Part shown: positions 1 to 6,415 of the stretch, piece after piece
How the letters are laid out: every line of letters starts with the position of its first letter
Position numbering within the stretch: the first letter of the stretch is position 1
Assembly: GCA_041500225.1 (NCBI GenBank)
Contig: JBGQLV010000055.1
Coordinates: 1 to 19,153, forward strand
Length of the DNA stretch: 19,153 nt
Direction: 5' to 3'
From: 0-14-3-00-41-53 sp041500225
Lineage (GTDB): Bacteria; Nitrospirota; Thermodesulfovibrionia; Thermodesulfovibrionales; SM23-35
Made by a program: the position numbers and the translations under genes
Notes under the pieces: model-generated
The model's input: only the letters and a program-made list of their open reading frames with translations
Told to the model about the DNA's origin: nothing
Database searches by the model: none

Positions 1-412
1 GTAGTGAACCAGAGGCGAGGCTAAAAGTTATAGGTGCCTGTCCACCTGATGTCTGTAACTGGGATGAGTACACCTGACCCACCGTCCCGGCAGAAAGCGG
101 TGAAGACGATGTGATACTTAGAGGCGCACAGGCAACTGGATTTACTGTAAGAGAAAATGCTTTCTGGATATTCTGTGCACCTGCTGAACAACTGTCTCTT
201 GCCCTTACAGTGAAGGAATAATTGCCTGAACTTGTTGGCGTCCCTGAGATAAGTCCTGTTGAACTCAGGCTTAACCCTGGCGGTAATAAACCTGAAATAA
301 GACTGAAGTTGATAGGTGCCTGCCCACCAGTGGTCTGCAGTTGCTGTGTGTATGTTTGTCCAACTGTAGCTGTAGGAAGCGGAGAGGTTGTGGTTATTGT
401 CAAAGGCGCACA
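1..412 (-). repeat. Tandem 282-bp coding repeat (He_PIG modules)
   Basis: Bases 131-412 and 1-130 are successive copies of one 282-bp (94-codon) unit with no length drift. For example, ggcgcaca occurs at 405 and 123, and taggtgcctg-like words occur at 313 and 31. Synonymous and conservative changes separate the copies, so this is a module duplication inside the secreted protein and not a recent slip. More copies may lie beyond the left edge. Confidence 0.85.
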
Positions 413-772
413 ATTTATTGTAATGGAAGTTCTAGCAGGGTCAGGAGGTAATGGAGGTAAAGTGCATGATAAACTTCTTGCTGTTATTGTATATATGCCC
501 GGGAGTATATACGTATGGCTGGTGCTCAGATTACAGGTTGAAGTGGTACAGGTTCCTACACTCACTAGGGGTGATCCGTCCCCAAAATTAGTTTCTATCA
601 CACATGATGGTGCCCCAAAAGGAGGGAAAGACGCCGAAATGTTTACTGTCACATTCTGACCGACTGTTGCTGGATTGGGCGAGGCAATAACTGTTATTGC
701 ATGAGATATGCCGCTTGTTAATATGATAGAAGATATTATTACAATAATCATAAGGAATATATTTCGCTTCAT
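1..772 (-). CDS. Secreted PKD/putative-Ig repeat protein, 3' end missing
   Basis: The reading frame opens at ATG 772 and stays open to the window edge (257 codons), so the C-terminus is missing. It starts with a clear Sec signal peptide of about 25 residues (MKRN, a long Ile/Leu core, then ending SHA). A PKD-like domain follows (about residues 26-120), with the typical FGDGSP and a later TSHTYILPGIYTIT stretch and several Cys. Then come two putative-Ig (He_PIG type) modules, recognisable by TVGQTYTQQLQTTGGQAPI, LPPGLSL and GLISGTPTSSG. The modules repeat with an exact 94-codon period. A GGAGGAAGG ribosome-binding site lies just before the ATG. The gene follows the outer-membrane protein gene after only about 12 nt, so the two are probably one operon. 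The likely role is an extracytoplasmic adhesin or surface/structural protein; the substrate is unknown. Confidence 0.8.
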   Translation of the reverse strand, partial: MKRNIFLMIIVIISSIILTSGISHAITVIASPNPATVGQNVTVNISASFPPFGAPSCVIETNFGDGSPLVSVGTCTTSTCNLSTSHTYILPGIYTITARSLSCTLPPLPPDPARTSITINCAPLTITTTSPLPTATVGQTYTQQLQTTGGQAPINFSLISGLLPPGLSLSSTGLISGTPTSSGNYSFTVRARDSCSAGAQNIQKAFSLTVNPVACAPLSITSSSPLSAGTVGQVYSSQLQTSGGQAPITFSLASGSL

Positions 773-784
773 TATCCTTCCTCC

Positions 785-2737
785 TTAAAATGAAAATGGC
801 ACAGATGTTGCCAGTACAAGGAATAGAGTGAGTTCATCCCTGTCCGAACTCCGATTGATCTTGTCCGTGACCTTCATGTAAGCGCCCCTGAGTGCAATGG
901 TTGGATTCATGAGGCCTTTGAAAAACTCTTTTATATTATAAGCAAGTCTGAAATTTGTGTTAAGGTTACGACTGTTTGTCGAACCGTTATCAGCTTTGAT
1001 TATGTTATATGTGCCGCCTACATCAAATGATAACTTTTCACGGAAAAAATTTGTTCTTAAATCAAGGTTGATGATATATGTATCTGTTCTCACATCGGTA
1101 ACATGGATTTTTGACTGGTTAAGTGAAAAAGAGGGGCTGATAGATATGTTTGGAATATTATAAGACGAAGTAAATGTATAAGTTATTGCTGTTGTATCAT
1201 TGTTCGTTGGATTTCTATCATCCAACAATGAATAGGATGCCAGAAATCCAAGGTTTATTTTGTCCAGGGTATAGTTGACCCTTCCCGAAACAGTGTCTGC
1301 ATGCAGGTCGAGCGGATTTGTGCCGGAAGGTTCTCTTGTGCTGTTCTGCATGCTCTTTTGGTAGTTTATGCCCATAGGGAGGTTCGGTATCCCATTGAAG
1401 GAATAATCAAGACCCCCCTGATAATTGAGAATCCGTGGAAATAATTCATCCCCCTTCACATTATCATTATATCGTGAAAGGGTGAGGTTGATTGTATGGA
1501 CACCGAGATTAAGGCCATTCATAATGCTCGCGCCTTCTCTGTCCTTCGGGAGACCCTGGTTTCCGACAACTGCATAGTCCCTGCCGATGTATTCATACAT
1601 GGCATCATAGGTATAAACCCCCAAATTACCTCCAACCTTTAACTTATATGCATGATCGCTTTTACTTTTAAATTCATCAGAAGTATCAGGGTCAAAATTA
1701 GAAAAATCCGTCTCAAACTCTGTCTTCACCTTATTTTCAAGCAAATCAGATGTTAGGACAAACCCTAAGACATCTCCCTTTTTAGGCCCCAGTGTAGTTG
1801 ATATGCCCAGGGAACCCCAGGGCTCTCCGCCTGTAACATAGATAGTCTTGAACATTACTTTCTTATCGAATAAGTTCACACCACCTGATACGCCGAGGAT
1901 ATGGTCATTCGTGTCAAAATCGACGCCGACACCCCTGAGGCCGAGAACTTGTATGCCCTTCACACTGAACATATTGATCTGAAAATTGTCATATTCCAAA
2001 TTGAAGACCCCGCCTTTCCGTGCAAGGTTAACAACGGTGTACTGGGTTTCATTAACCTGAACATCTCCGAGGCTTGCTTTAAATTTTAAATTATCCTTTG
2101 TATAAGAACCAGTAAAAAGCCAGTTTGCAGCATCGATTCCCTTTTTCAGAGGAAGTGCTACTGGAATACTCTGATCGAGATACCTCAGATTTGTATTGAA
2201 CTGAAATTCCCAACCATTTTCTTTAATTTTGGAATCAGACCTGAGGTTACCTTCAACCTTTGAATTGGGGACGAACTGTGCAGAGTCAGGTTTATGGATA
2301 AGCTGTTCATATATAATAGACGCTTCATTATCCGTATATGCTTCCTCAAAGGTGCTGGTGTGGCGTGTGGTGAATGAGATGCTTTTCTGAAGTTGATTAC
2401 CATCCTTATCAGTTGTCGTTATGCTGAGATTGTGACTACCGGCATGCAAGATCATAAAAGGTGTATATTCAAACCCCTTATCTGAAATTCTAAGCAATTG
2501 CGTTATGTCTATCCCGTCGAGAAGTACTACAAGGGTGTTAGGAGTGATAGGTTCCAGGAATTCAATTTTGATCTCCGGTTTTTTGCCGATGACTACGGCA
2601 TTTTCAGCAGGCGTTACCGCACGTATAATATCTTTTTGAATATTTGCCGTTGTCTGCTGTGGTTGCTCTTCAGCAAGTGCAAAGGAAAAATAGAGAATTA
2701 GAGAGAACGTCATGACAAACGATTGCCGCCATCTCAT
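785..2737 (-). CDS. Outer-membrane beta-barrel protein, uncharacterised
   Basis: This is a 650-residue protein with a Sec signal peptide (about residues 1-22, ending ALA before EEQPQQ). A periplasmic Ig-like segment follows (about 35-125, with PAENAVVIGKKPEIKIEF and HNLSITTTDKDGN). The long remainder is made of alternating polar/hydrophobic strands with aromatic girdles, as in an outer-membrane beta barrel. The protein ends in Phe (SVPFSF), the usual C-terminal signal for BAM insertion. The start ATG is preceded by a strong GGAGGAGGAGGG site. I do not recognise a named family. The neighbour downstream encodes a secreted Ig-repeat protein, so the pair may form an export or anchoring unit, but this is inferred from position only. 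Confidence 0.8.
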   Translation of the reverse strand: MRWRQSFVMTFSLILYFSFALAEEQPQQTTANIQKDIIRAVTPAENAVVIGKKPEIKIEFLEPITPNTLVVLLDGIDITQLLRISDKGFEYTPFMILHAGSHNLSITTTDKDGNQLQKSISFTTRHTSTFEEAYTDNEASIIYEQLIHKPDSAQFVPNSKVEGNLRSDSKIKENGWEFQFNTNLRYLDQSIPVALPLKKGIDAANWLFTGSYTKDNLKFKASLGDVQVNETQYTVVNLARKGGVFNLEYDNFQINMFSVKGIQVLGLRGVGVDFDTNDHILGVSGGVNLFDKKVMFKTIYVTGGEPWGSLGISTTLGPKKGDVLGFVLTSDLLENKVKTEFETDFSNFDPDTSDEFKSKSDHAYKLKVGGNLGVYTYDAMYEYIGRDYAVVGNQGLPKDREGASIMNGLNLGVHTINLTLSRYNDNVKGDELFPRILNYQGGLDYSFNGIPNLPMGINYQKSMQNSTREPSGTNPLDLHADTVSGRVNYTLDKINLGFLASYSLLDDRNPTNNDTTAITYTFTSSYNIPNISISPSFSLNQSKIHVTDVRTDTYIINLDLRTNFFREKLSFDVGGTYNIIKADNGSTNSRNLNTNFRLAYNIKEFFKGLMNPTIALRGAYMKVTDKINRSSDRDELTLFLVLATSVPFSF

Positions 2738-2776
2738 ACAAACCCTCCTCCTCCTCAGATAATTTGGTATTTTATA

Positions 2777-2887
2777 CTATCTTGATTTATCATGGTATAT
2801 AAATCTCAACAGGCTCTGAAAGCTCGCCCTGTTTGTTATACGGGCCTCAATCTCTTCAGAAGGAAATCCCTTGTATTCAGTAAGGAG
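2777..2887 (-). pseudogene. Short remnant resembling transposase N-terminus
   Basis: This is an open stretch of 36 codons with no start codon, bounded upstream by a stop at 2888-2890. It reads ...EYKGFPSEEIEARITNRASFQ... The pattern of PSEEIEARI followed by an N/D-R-x-SFQ-x-hydrophobic segment resembles the N-terminal region of IS5/IS1182-type DDE transposases, where a similar RISFQxFLGF segment occurs. Nothing recognisable follows before the stop. It lies in the decayed 2738-3065 spacer. The identification rests on a short motif remembered from the family and is tentative. Confidence 0.3.
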
Positions 2888-2927
2888 CTAATAAGATGTG
2901 GAAATCCAGCGATTCTTTTTGAGAATA

Positions 2928-3029
2928 TTAATAATACTTCTGATATTTTTCAAAATCCTTCACCTTCGGCAGACCTTTACTGTCTGCCAATTTGTCTTGC
3001 CAGGATTTACGTTTGGATTTACTGCTCAT
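2928..3029 (-). pseudogene. Remnant of MGMT-family protein N-terminus
   Basis: A 33-codon ORF starts at ATG 3029 and ends at TAA 2928-2930. Its residues 8-23 (KSWQDKLADSKGLPKV) look like the conserved N-terminal segment of a family of MGMT-related (O6-alkylguanine methyltransferase-like) proteins, where K-S/T-W-x-E-K-L-x-D-x-K-G-L-P-K-V is typical. The rest of that family, including its catalytic-domain fold, is absent. After KV the frame gives DFEKYQKYY and stops. It follows the SAM-hydrolase gene by 36 nt on the same strand. It is either a truncated pseudogene or a small protein that kept only this segment. Confidence 0.45.
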
Positions 3030-3065
3030 AAAGGGCGATCTAATTATTTAAGTGATTGCAAAATT

Positions 3066-3872
3066 TTATTCAGTCAATATAACTCTTACCTTTTCGCCAA
3101 CTGCTATGCCGAAATTTGATGAGGCATTGCCATTGCGCACGAAAAGATCGAGATATCCAAAGCTATTTATTAACGAATAAATCCCATCATCTTCGGCCTG
3201 TGCATAATAGTTTTTGAGGGGCGCTTCTTTCCCCTTAACTATAACCTTTAGTCTTCCTTCTATGTTACTGCCAAAAAGGTCTTCTATTTTCTGGGCCTTT
3301 ATATTGGTTATCGCATTCCCAAAATGGTCAATATAAATTACATTACCCTCGATTGTATTCTTTGCCGGCATTATTAGGGTTGGTGCTGGTATGGTCACAT
3401 AATCAGTAACAGGATCACCAAAGTTTGAAACATTTATGCCCTTTGACAGCCATGCAGCCACAGGAGCAAATATGTCTCTACCGTGGAAAGTGGAACTCCT
3501 CTGCGGCATAAAATAATGTTCTGAGGTAATATGAATAACTTTAAGGCTTTCTGTTAAGTTAAAAATCTGAGAAAAAACACCATTATCAGGCCCTACGAAG
3601 TAATGGTAGTCTGTTACTACAAGGATAGGTCTGCGGACAGAACCCACACCCGGGTCAACAACAACTACATGTATTGTCTTGAAAGGGAAGGATTCAAAGC
3701 TCATCTCGATTGCAAAGGCTGCTTCAATCACGTTCTGAGGACTCATACCATGGGTAATATCAATTATATTAGCAAAAGGATTTATATTAAGCATTACCCC
3801 CTTCATAATCCCTACAAAAGGGTCTTTATAGCCAAAGTCAGTTGTTAAGGTTATTATGGGGCTATGCTCCAT
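3066..3872 (-). CDS. S-adenosyl-L-methionine hydrolase (adenosine-forming), DUF62
   Basis: This is a full-length member of the DUF62 / SAM hydroxide adenosyltransferase family, relatives of the SAM-dependent fluorinase and chlorinase, which cleave SAM to adenosine and methionine. Visible signatures are LTTDFGYKDPFVGIMKG near the N-terminus, DITHG, VVVVDPGVGSVRRP, VGPDNGVFS, STFHGRDIFAP and the C-terminal-domain IDHFGNAITNI. The family's Asp-Arg-His set is present within VVDPGVGSVRR and TFHGRD. I prefer ATG 3872 (268 residues), with GGTGG five bases upstream; a GTG at 3881 would add three residues. The start overlaps the 3' end of pyrD, so the gene is translationally coupled to the pyrimidine genes. 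A halogenase role is unlikely in this context. Confidence 0.9.
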   Translation of the reverse strand: MEHSPIITLTTDFGYKDPFVGIMKGVMLNINPFANIIDITHGMSPQNVIEAAFAIEMSFESFPFKTIHVVVVDPGVGSVRRPILVVTDYHYFVGPDNGVFSQIFNLTESLKVIHITSEHYFMPQRSSTFHGRDIFAPVAAWLSKGINVSNFGDPVTDYVTIPAPTLIMPAKNTIEGNVIYIDHFGNAITNIKAQKIEDLFGSNIEGRLKVIVKGKEAPLKNYYAQAEDDGIYSLINSFGYLDLFVRNGNASSNFGIAVGEKVRVILTE

Positions 3873-4800
3873 CCATGCCACCGATAATGTCCTTTACATC
3901 AAGGATACCTTTTCTTTGTAAATACGCCTCTATTCCCTTAGTTATCTCAATAGTCGCCCCTGGATTAACAAAATTGGCAGTGCCAACCTCTATGGCTGTA
4001 GCACCAGCAAGGATGAACTCTATTGCATCCTCAGCGTTTATTATACCACCAATACCAATAACAGGAATCTTGACAGCCTTGGAGGCCTCCCATACCATCC
4101 TTACAGCGATCGGCTTGATGGCAGGGCCTGATAGACCACCTGTAATGTTTGCAAGTTTAGGTTTCCGTGTCTCAATATCAATCGCCATTGCGGGTATAGT
4201 ATTTATCAGTGATAAAGCATCACTGCCTGCATCTTCTGCTATCCTGGAAAATTCCTGAATATTTGAAACATTGGGAGATAATTTAGTTATCAAAATTGCT
4301 TTATTTACTGATTGTCTCACCTTTGCTATTAGTCCTGCAAGTGCTTTTTTGTCAGTTCCAAATATCATACCTCCCTTTTTTACATTTGGACATGATACGT
4401 TAAGTTCTATGGCGTCCACACCTGCATTATCAAGGGCCTTAGAAAGTTTCACATATTCATTGATGGTGTTACCGAATACATTGACTATTACTCTTGTATC
4501 AAATTTTCTCAAATAAGGTAACTTCTCTTTTAAGAATTTTTTCAAACCAACATTCTGAAGGCCGATTGCATTAAGCATACCGCATGGTGTTTCGCATATC
4601 CTTGGAGGAGGATTCCCCTCCATAGGTTTTAATGATATCCCCTTAGCAACTACAGCGCCGAGCACATTCAGGTCAACAAATTCGGCATATTCCTCACCAT
4701 AGCCAAAAGTACCTGAGGCTGTCATGACAGGATTCTTGAGTTTTAGATGCCCTATGTTAACAGTTAAATCCACGTTAAAATACCTTTTTAATGTTGTCAT
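3862..4800 (-). CDS. pyrD: Dihydroorotate dehydrogenase class 1B, catalytic subunit
   Basis: This FMN enzyme oxidises dihydroorotate to orotate in pyrimidine synthesis. In class 1B it works with PyrK, which passes electrons to NAD+. Signatures in order are LKNPVMTASGTFGYG, KGISLKPMEGNPPPRICET, GMLNAIGLQN, ELNVSCPNV (with the family's catalytic Cys), ITKLSPNV, GGLSGPAIKP and GIGGIINAEDA with a C-terminal ATAIEVGTAN phosphate-binding region. The longest frame starts at ATG 4800 (312 residues). That ATG lies in the end of a palindromic repeat. An in-frame GTG at 4773 gives VDLTVNIGHLKLKNP, which matches the usual N-terminus better and has AAAAAGG nine bases upstream, so 4773 may be the ancestral start. 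The 3' end overlaps the SAM-hydrolase start. Confidence 0.93.
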   Translation of the reverse strand: MTTLKRYFNVDLTVNIGHLKLKNPVMTASGTFGYGEEYAEFVDLNVLGAVVAKGISLKPMEGNPPPRICETPCGMLNAIGLQNVGLKKFLKEKLPYLRKFDTRVIVNVFGNTINEYVKLSKALDNAGVDAIELNVSCPNVKKGGMIFGTDKKALAGLIAKVRQSVNKAILITKLSPNVSNIQEFSRIAEDAGSDALSLINTIPAMAIDIETRKPKLANITGGLSGPAIKPIAVRMVWEASKAVKIPVIGIGGIINAEDAIEFILAGATAIEVGTANFVNPGATIEITKGIEAYLQRKGILDVKDIIGGMDGA

Positions 4801-4940
4801 TCCTGCCCCGTATCGGAGTACGGGATAAACTCCAGCAGGAATCCAGACGCCGTTCCTGCGAAAGCAGGGAACTATAAAGGAAATAGGTTCCCGTTTTCAC
4901 GGGAAACCCTGGATTCCGTGTCAAGCACGAAATGACGAAC
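4793..4940. repeat. REP/MITE-like palindromic element before pyrD
   Basis: About 148 bp are bounded by inverted GTCATTyC-type ends: gttgtcattcctgc at 4793-4806 and gaaatgacgaac at 4929-4940. Nested hairpins fill it. CCCGTA/TACGGG lies near 4808-4825. A GTTCCTGC stem is capped by a GAAA tetraloop near 4853-4873. A GGTTCCCG/CGGGAAACC stem lies near 4887-4911. GGAATCCAG near 4840 pairs perfectly with CTGGATTCC near 4910. The style is that of the dispersed GTCATTCC repeats common in deltaproteobacterial and Nitrospirota genomes. It separates pyrK from pyrD and could affect transcript stability or termination within the operon. Confidence 0.75.
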
Positions 4941-5016
4941 AAAATACAACTACGAAACTTGAATTTAAATCCGCTCAAGGACAATCCCATATTCTCATAT
5001 GAAGAATTACTGTCCA

Positions 5017-5799
5017 TTACCATACAATCTCATCCATCGGAAATACCGGACCTTCCTTACAGACCCTTTTATATCCGTTCATTGTTCTTACAGCACATCC
5101 CAGACATGCACCAAATCCGCATGCCATATTTTCTTCCAGTGAAACATATCCCTTGATGCCTTTATCAATAGCAATCTTTGATACTGCTTCAAGCATTGGC
5201 TTTGGGCCGCAGGCGTATAACGAGTGACGGGTGATCCCGAAAGCATTCGGGAACGAGCGACGAGTCAGAAAATCATTTAAAACATCAAATACTGTGCCTC
5301 TTTCGCCCAAAGAGCCATCATCAGTGCTTATAATCAGTTCGTCTGTTAACCCTTTCAATTCATCAAGTATGAGAATCTCGTCTTTATTCCTTGCACCATA
5401 TAATACATATACTTTTTTTGAAAGTTTTTCAACAAGAGAGAAAATAGATGCAATACCCATCCCACCGGCAACGAGTAATGGTATATAACCCCTTTCGGGT
5501 TTTGGGTATCCAGTTCCGAGAGGCCCAATTATATTTATATTTTTCCCTTGCTTGAAATCTTTCATTAATAAAGTGCCTTTGCCTTTTATTGTGTAAAGGA
5601 ACTGAATGCCTTCCTCAGTTTTTCTGAAATAGCTAAAGGGTCTTTTTAGCAAGGGGTCATATGAATTACCAACCTCTATCATGTAGAACTGTCCTGGCTC
5701 AGGGTTAATTACTTGTTCCGAAGGCTCTATAGAAAGAAGACTGGTTTTGTTGTTTAAGGGAAGGTTATTTATTATTTTTGCGCTGAAGTATCTACCCAA
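5017..5799 (-). CDS. pyrK: Dihydroorotate dehydrogenase electron-transfer subunit
   Basis: This 260-residue flavoprotein couples PyrD to NAD+. The FAD-binding beta-barrel carries RPFSY (53-57), and GGMGIA (112-117) begins the NAD-binding domain. CGPKPM (197-202) is the typical ferredoxin-reductase motif. The C-terminus holds the [2Fe-2S] ligands Cys227, Cys232, Cys235 and Cys247. The start is a TTG at 5799 overlapping the end of greA by 8 nt, with a weak GAGAT site, which suggests translational coupling. The odd feature is residues 179-193 (TRRSFPNAFGITRHS), an in-frame palindrome-containing insertion just before LYACGPKPM. PyrK proteins normally pass directly from the helix ending near FL to the YACGP strand. 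Confidence 0.92.
   Translation of the reverse strand: MGRYFSAKIINNLPLNNKTSLLSIEPSEQVINPEPGQFYMIEVGNSYDPLLKRPFSYFRKTEEGIQFLYTIKGKGTLLMKDFKQGKNINIIGPLGTGYPKPERGYIPLLVAGGMGIASIFSLVEKLSKKVYVLYGARNKDEILILDELKGLTDELIISTDDGSLGERGTVFDVLNDFLTRRSFPNAFGITRHSLYACGPKPMLEAVSKIAIDKGIKGYVSLEENMACGFGACLGCAVRTMNGYKRVCKEGPVFPMDEIVW
5221..5265 (-). repeat. In-frame palindromic repeat insertion in pyrK
   Basis: A 45-nt stretch encodes residues 179-193 of PyrK. Its core at 5235-5252, read on the coding strand, is TCCCGAATGCTTTCGGGA, a 7-bp perfect stem with a TGCT loop. ACTCGT occurs at both ends of the stretch. The same 18-nt core lies in lolD at 17705-17722, in the same frame. It keeps the reading frame, so the host protein is extended but not broken. 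Confidence 0.75.
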
Positions 5800-6265
5800 A
5801 GTTGATCTCTAATATTTCATACTCCATGGTTCTTGCAGGCGCCTTAATTATCGCTGTGTCACCAACCTCTTTACCGAGTAATGATCTGCCGACAGGTGAG
5901 TTTATGGATATCTTTCCATTCCTGACATCTGCCTCATCAGCACCTACAAGTGTAAAGACATATTCCTCATCTGCTTCTATGTCTAAAACTTTGACCTTTG
6001 CACCAAAGGCAACTTTCGACTGGTTTATTCTGGATGGGTCTATGACTTCAGCCAGAGCGAGTTTTGTCTTAAGTTCCTGTATCTTTCCCACGATAAAAGA
6101 CTGTCTTTCTTTTGCGGCGTGATATTCTGCATTTTCAGAAAGGTCACCATGTGCCCTTGCCTCTGCAATGTCCTTTATATTTTTTGGCCTGTCAACCTTC
6201 AAAAGCCTTTCAAGCTCTTCCTGAAGCTTCTGATAGCCATTAGGCGTCATGGGCACTCTCTGCAT
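5792..6265 (-). CDS. greA: Transcription elongation factor GreA
   Basis: At 157 residues this is the normal GreA length. The protein rescues backtracked RNA polymerase by stimulating cleavage of the nascent RNA. The N-terminal coiled coil carries the tip motif DLSENAEYHAAKERQ with the acidic pair Asp41 and Glu44 needed for Mg2+ coordination in the polymerase active site. The C-terminal FKBP-like domain has VGADEADVRNGKISINSPVGRSLLGKEVGD. AAGGAGG lies ten bases before ATG 6265. It heads the minus-strand operon greA-pyrK-pyrD-SAM hydrolase and diverges from proS. I see no clean sigma-70 promoter for it. Confidence 0.97.
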   Translation of the reverse strand: MQRVPMTPNGYQKLQEELERLLKVDRPKNIKDIAEARAHGDLSENAEYHAAKERQSFIVGKIQELKTKLALAEVIDPSRINQSKVAFGAKVKVLDIEADEEYVFTLVGADEADVRNGKISINSPVGRSLLGKEVGDTAIIKAPARTMEYEILEINFG

Positions 6266-6364
6266 CAGATTCCCGCCTCCTTAAAATAAATTAATGTAAC
6301 ACTTTTCTGGTAAATTTTTCTATATTAGATATTATTGCAAAAGAAGTGAATGGAAATCGGGAAA

Positions 6365-6396
6365 GACTTTTTCGCCTCGGCGAATCGGACGAGTCT
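6365..6396 (+). repeat. Mini-hairpin in the proS leader
   Basis: The centre is the perfect palindrome TTCGCCTCGGCGAA at 6371-6384 (stem TTCGC/GCGAA, loop CTCG), flanked by GACT and AGTC that can close a larger stem. It lies 20-50 nt upstream of the proS Shine-Dalgarno site. It is GC-rich relative to its surroundings and resembles the other dispersed mini-hairpins in this window. It could modulate initiation, but I see no riboswitch or T-box features. Confidence 0.45.
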
Positions 6397-6415
6397 GAAA
6401 ATAAAGGAGAAAGCG

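Larger units (their letters stand above)
2738..3065. other. Decayed intergenic spacer
   Basis: This 328-nt stretch between the beta-barrel gene and the SAM-hydrolase gene holds no complete gene I can support. It contains the two minus-strand fragments listed separately. The plus-strand open frames here have no ribosome-binding site and unlikely composition. The bases just upstream of the barrel gene on the minus strand (about 2738-2790) are AT-rich and include a TATAAA-like word that may belong to its promoter; I see no matching -35. Confidence 0.5.

Noticed and set aside
222..659. Plus-strand 145-codon ORF and the minus-strand 21-413 ORF in another frame
   Set aside because: Both are shadows of the signal-peptide-bearing repeat protein that starts at 772. 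Their apparent coding length follows from its repeat composition.
2792..3031. Plus-strand ORFs in the spacer before the SAM-hydrolase gene
   Set aside because: They have no ribosome-binding site, and the protein composition is unlike a real gene. The minus strand carries the recognisable fragments instead.
6350..6415. 22-residue N-terminal extension of ProS from ATG 6350
   Set aside because: The ATG at 6416 has an AAGGAG at ideal spacing and the family-typical N-terminus. The upstream stretch holds a leader hairpin.
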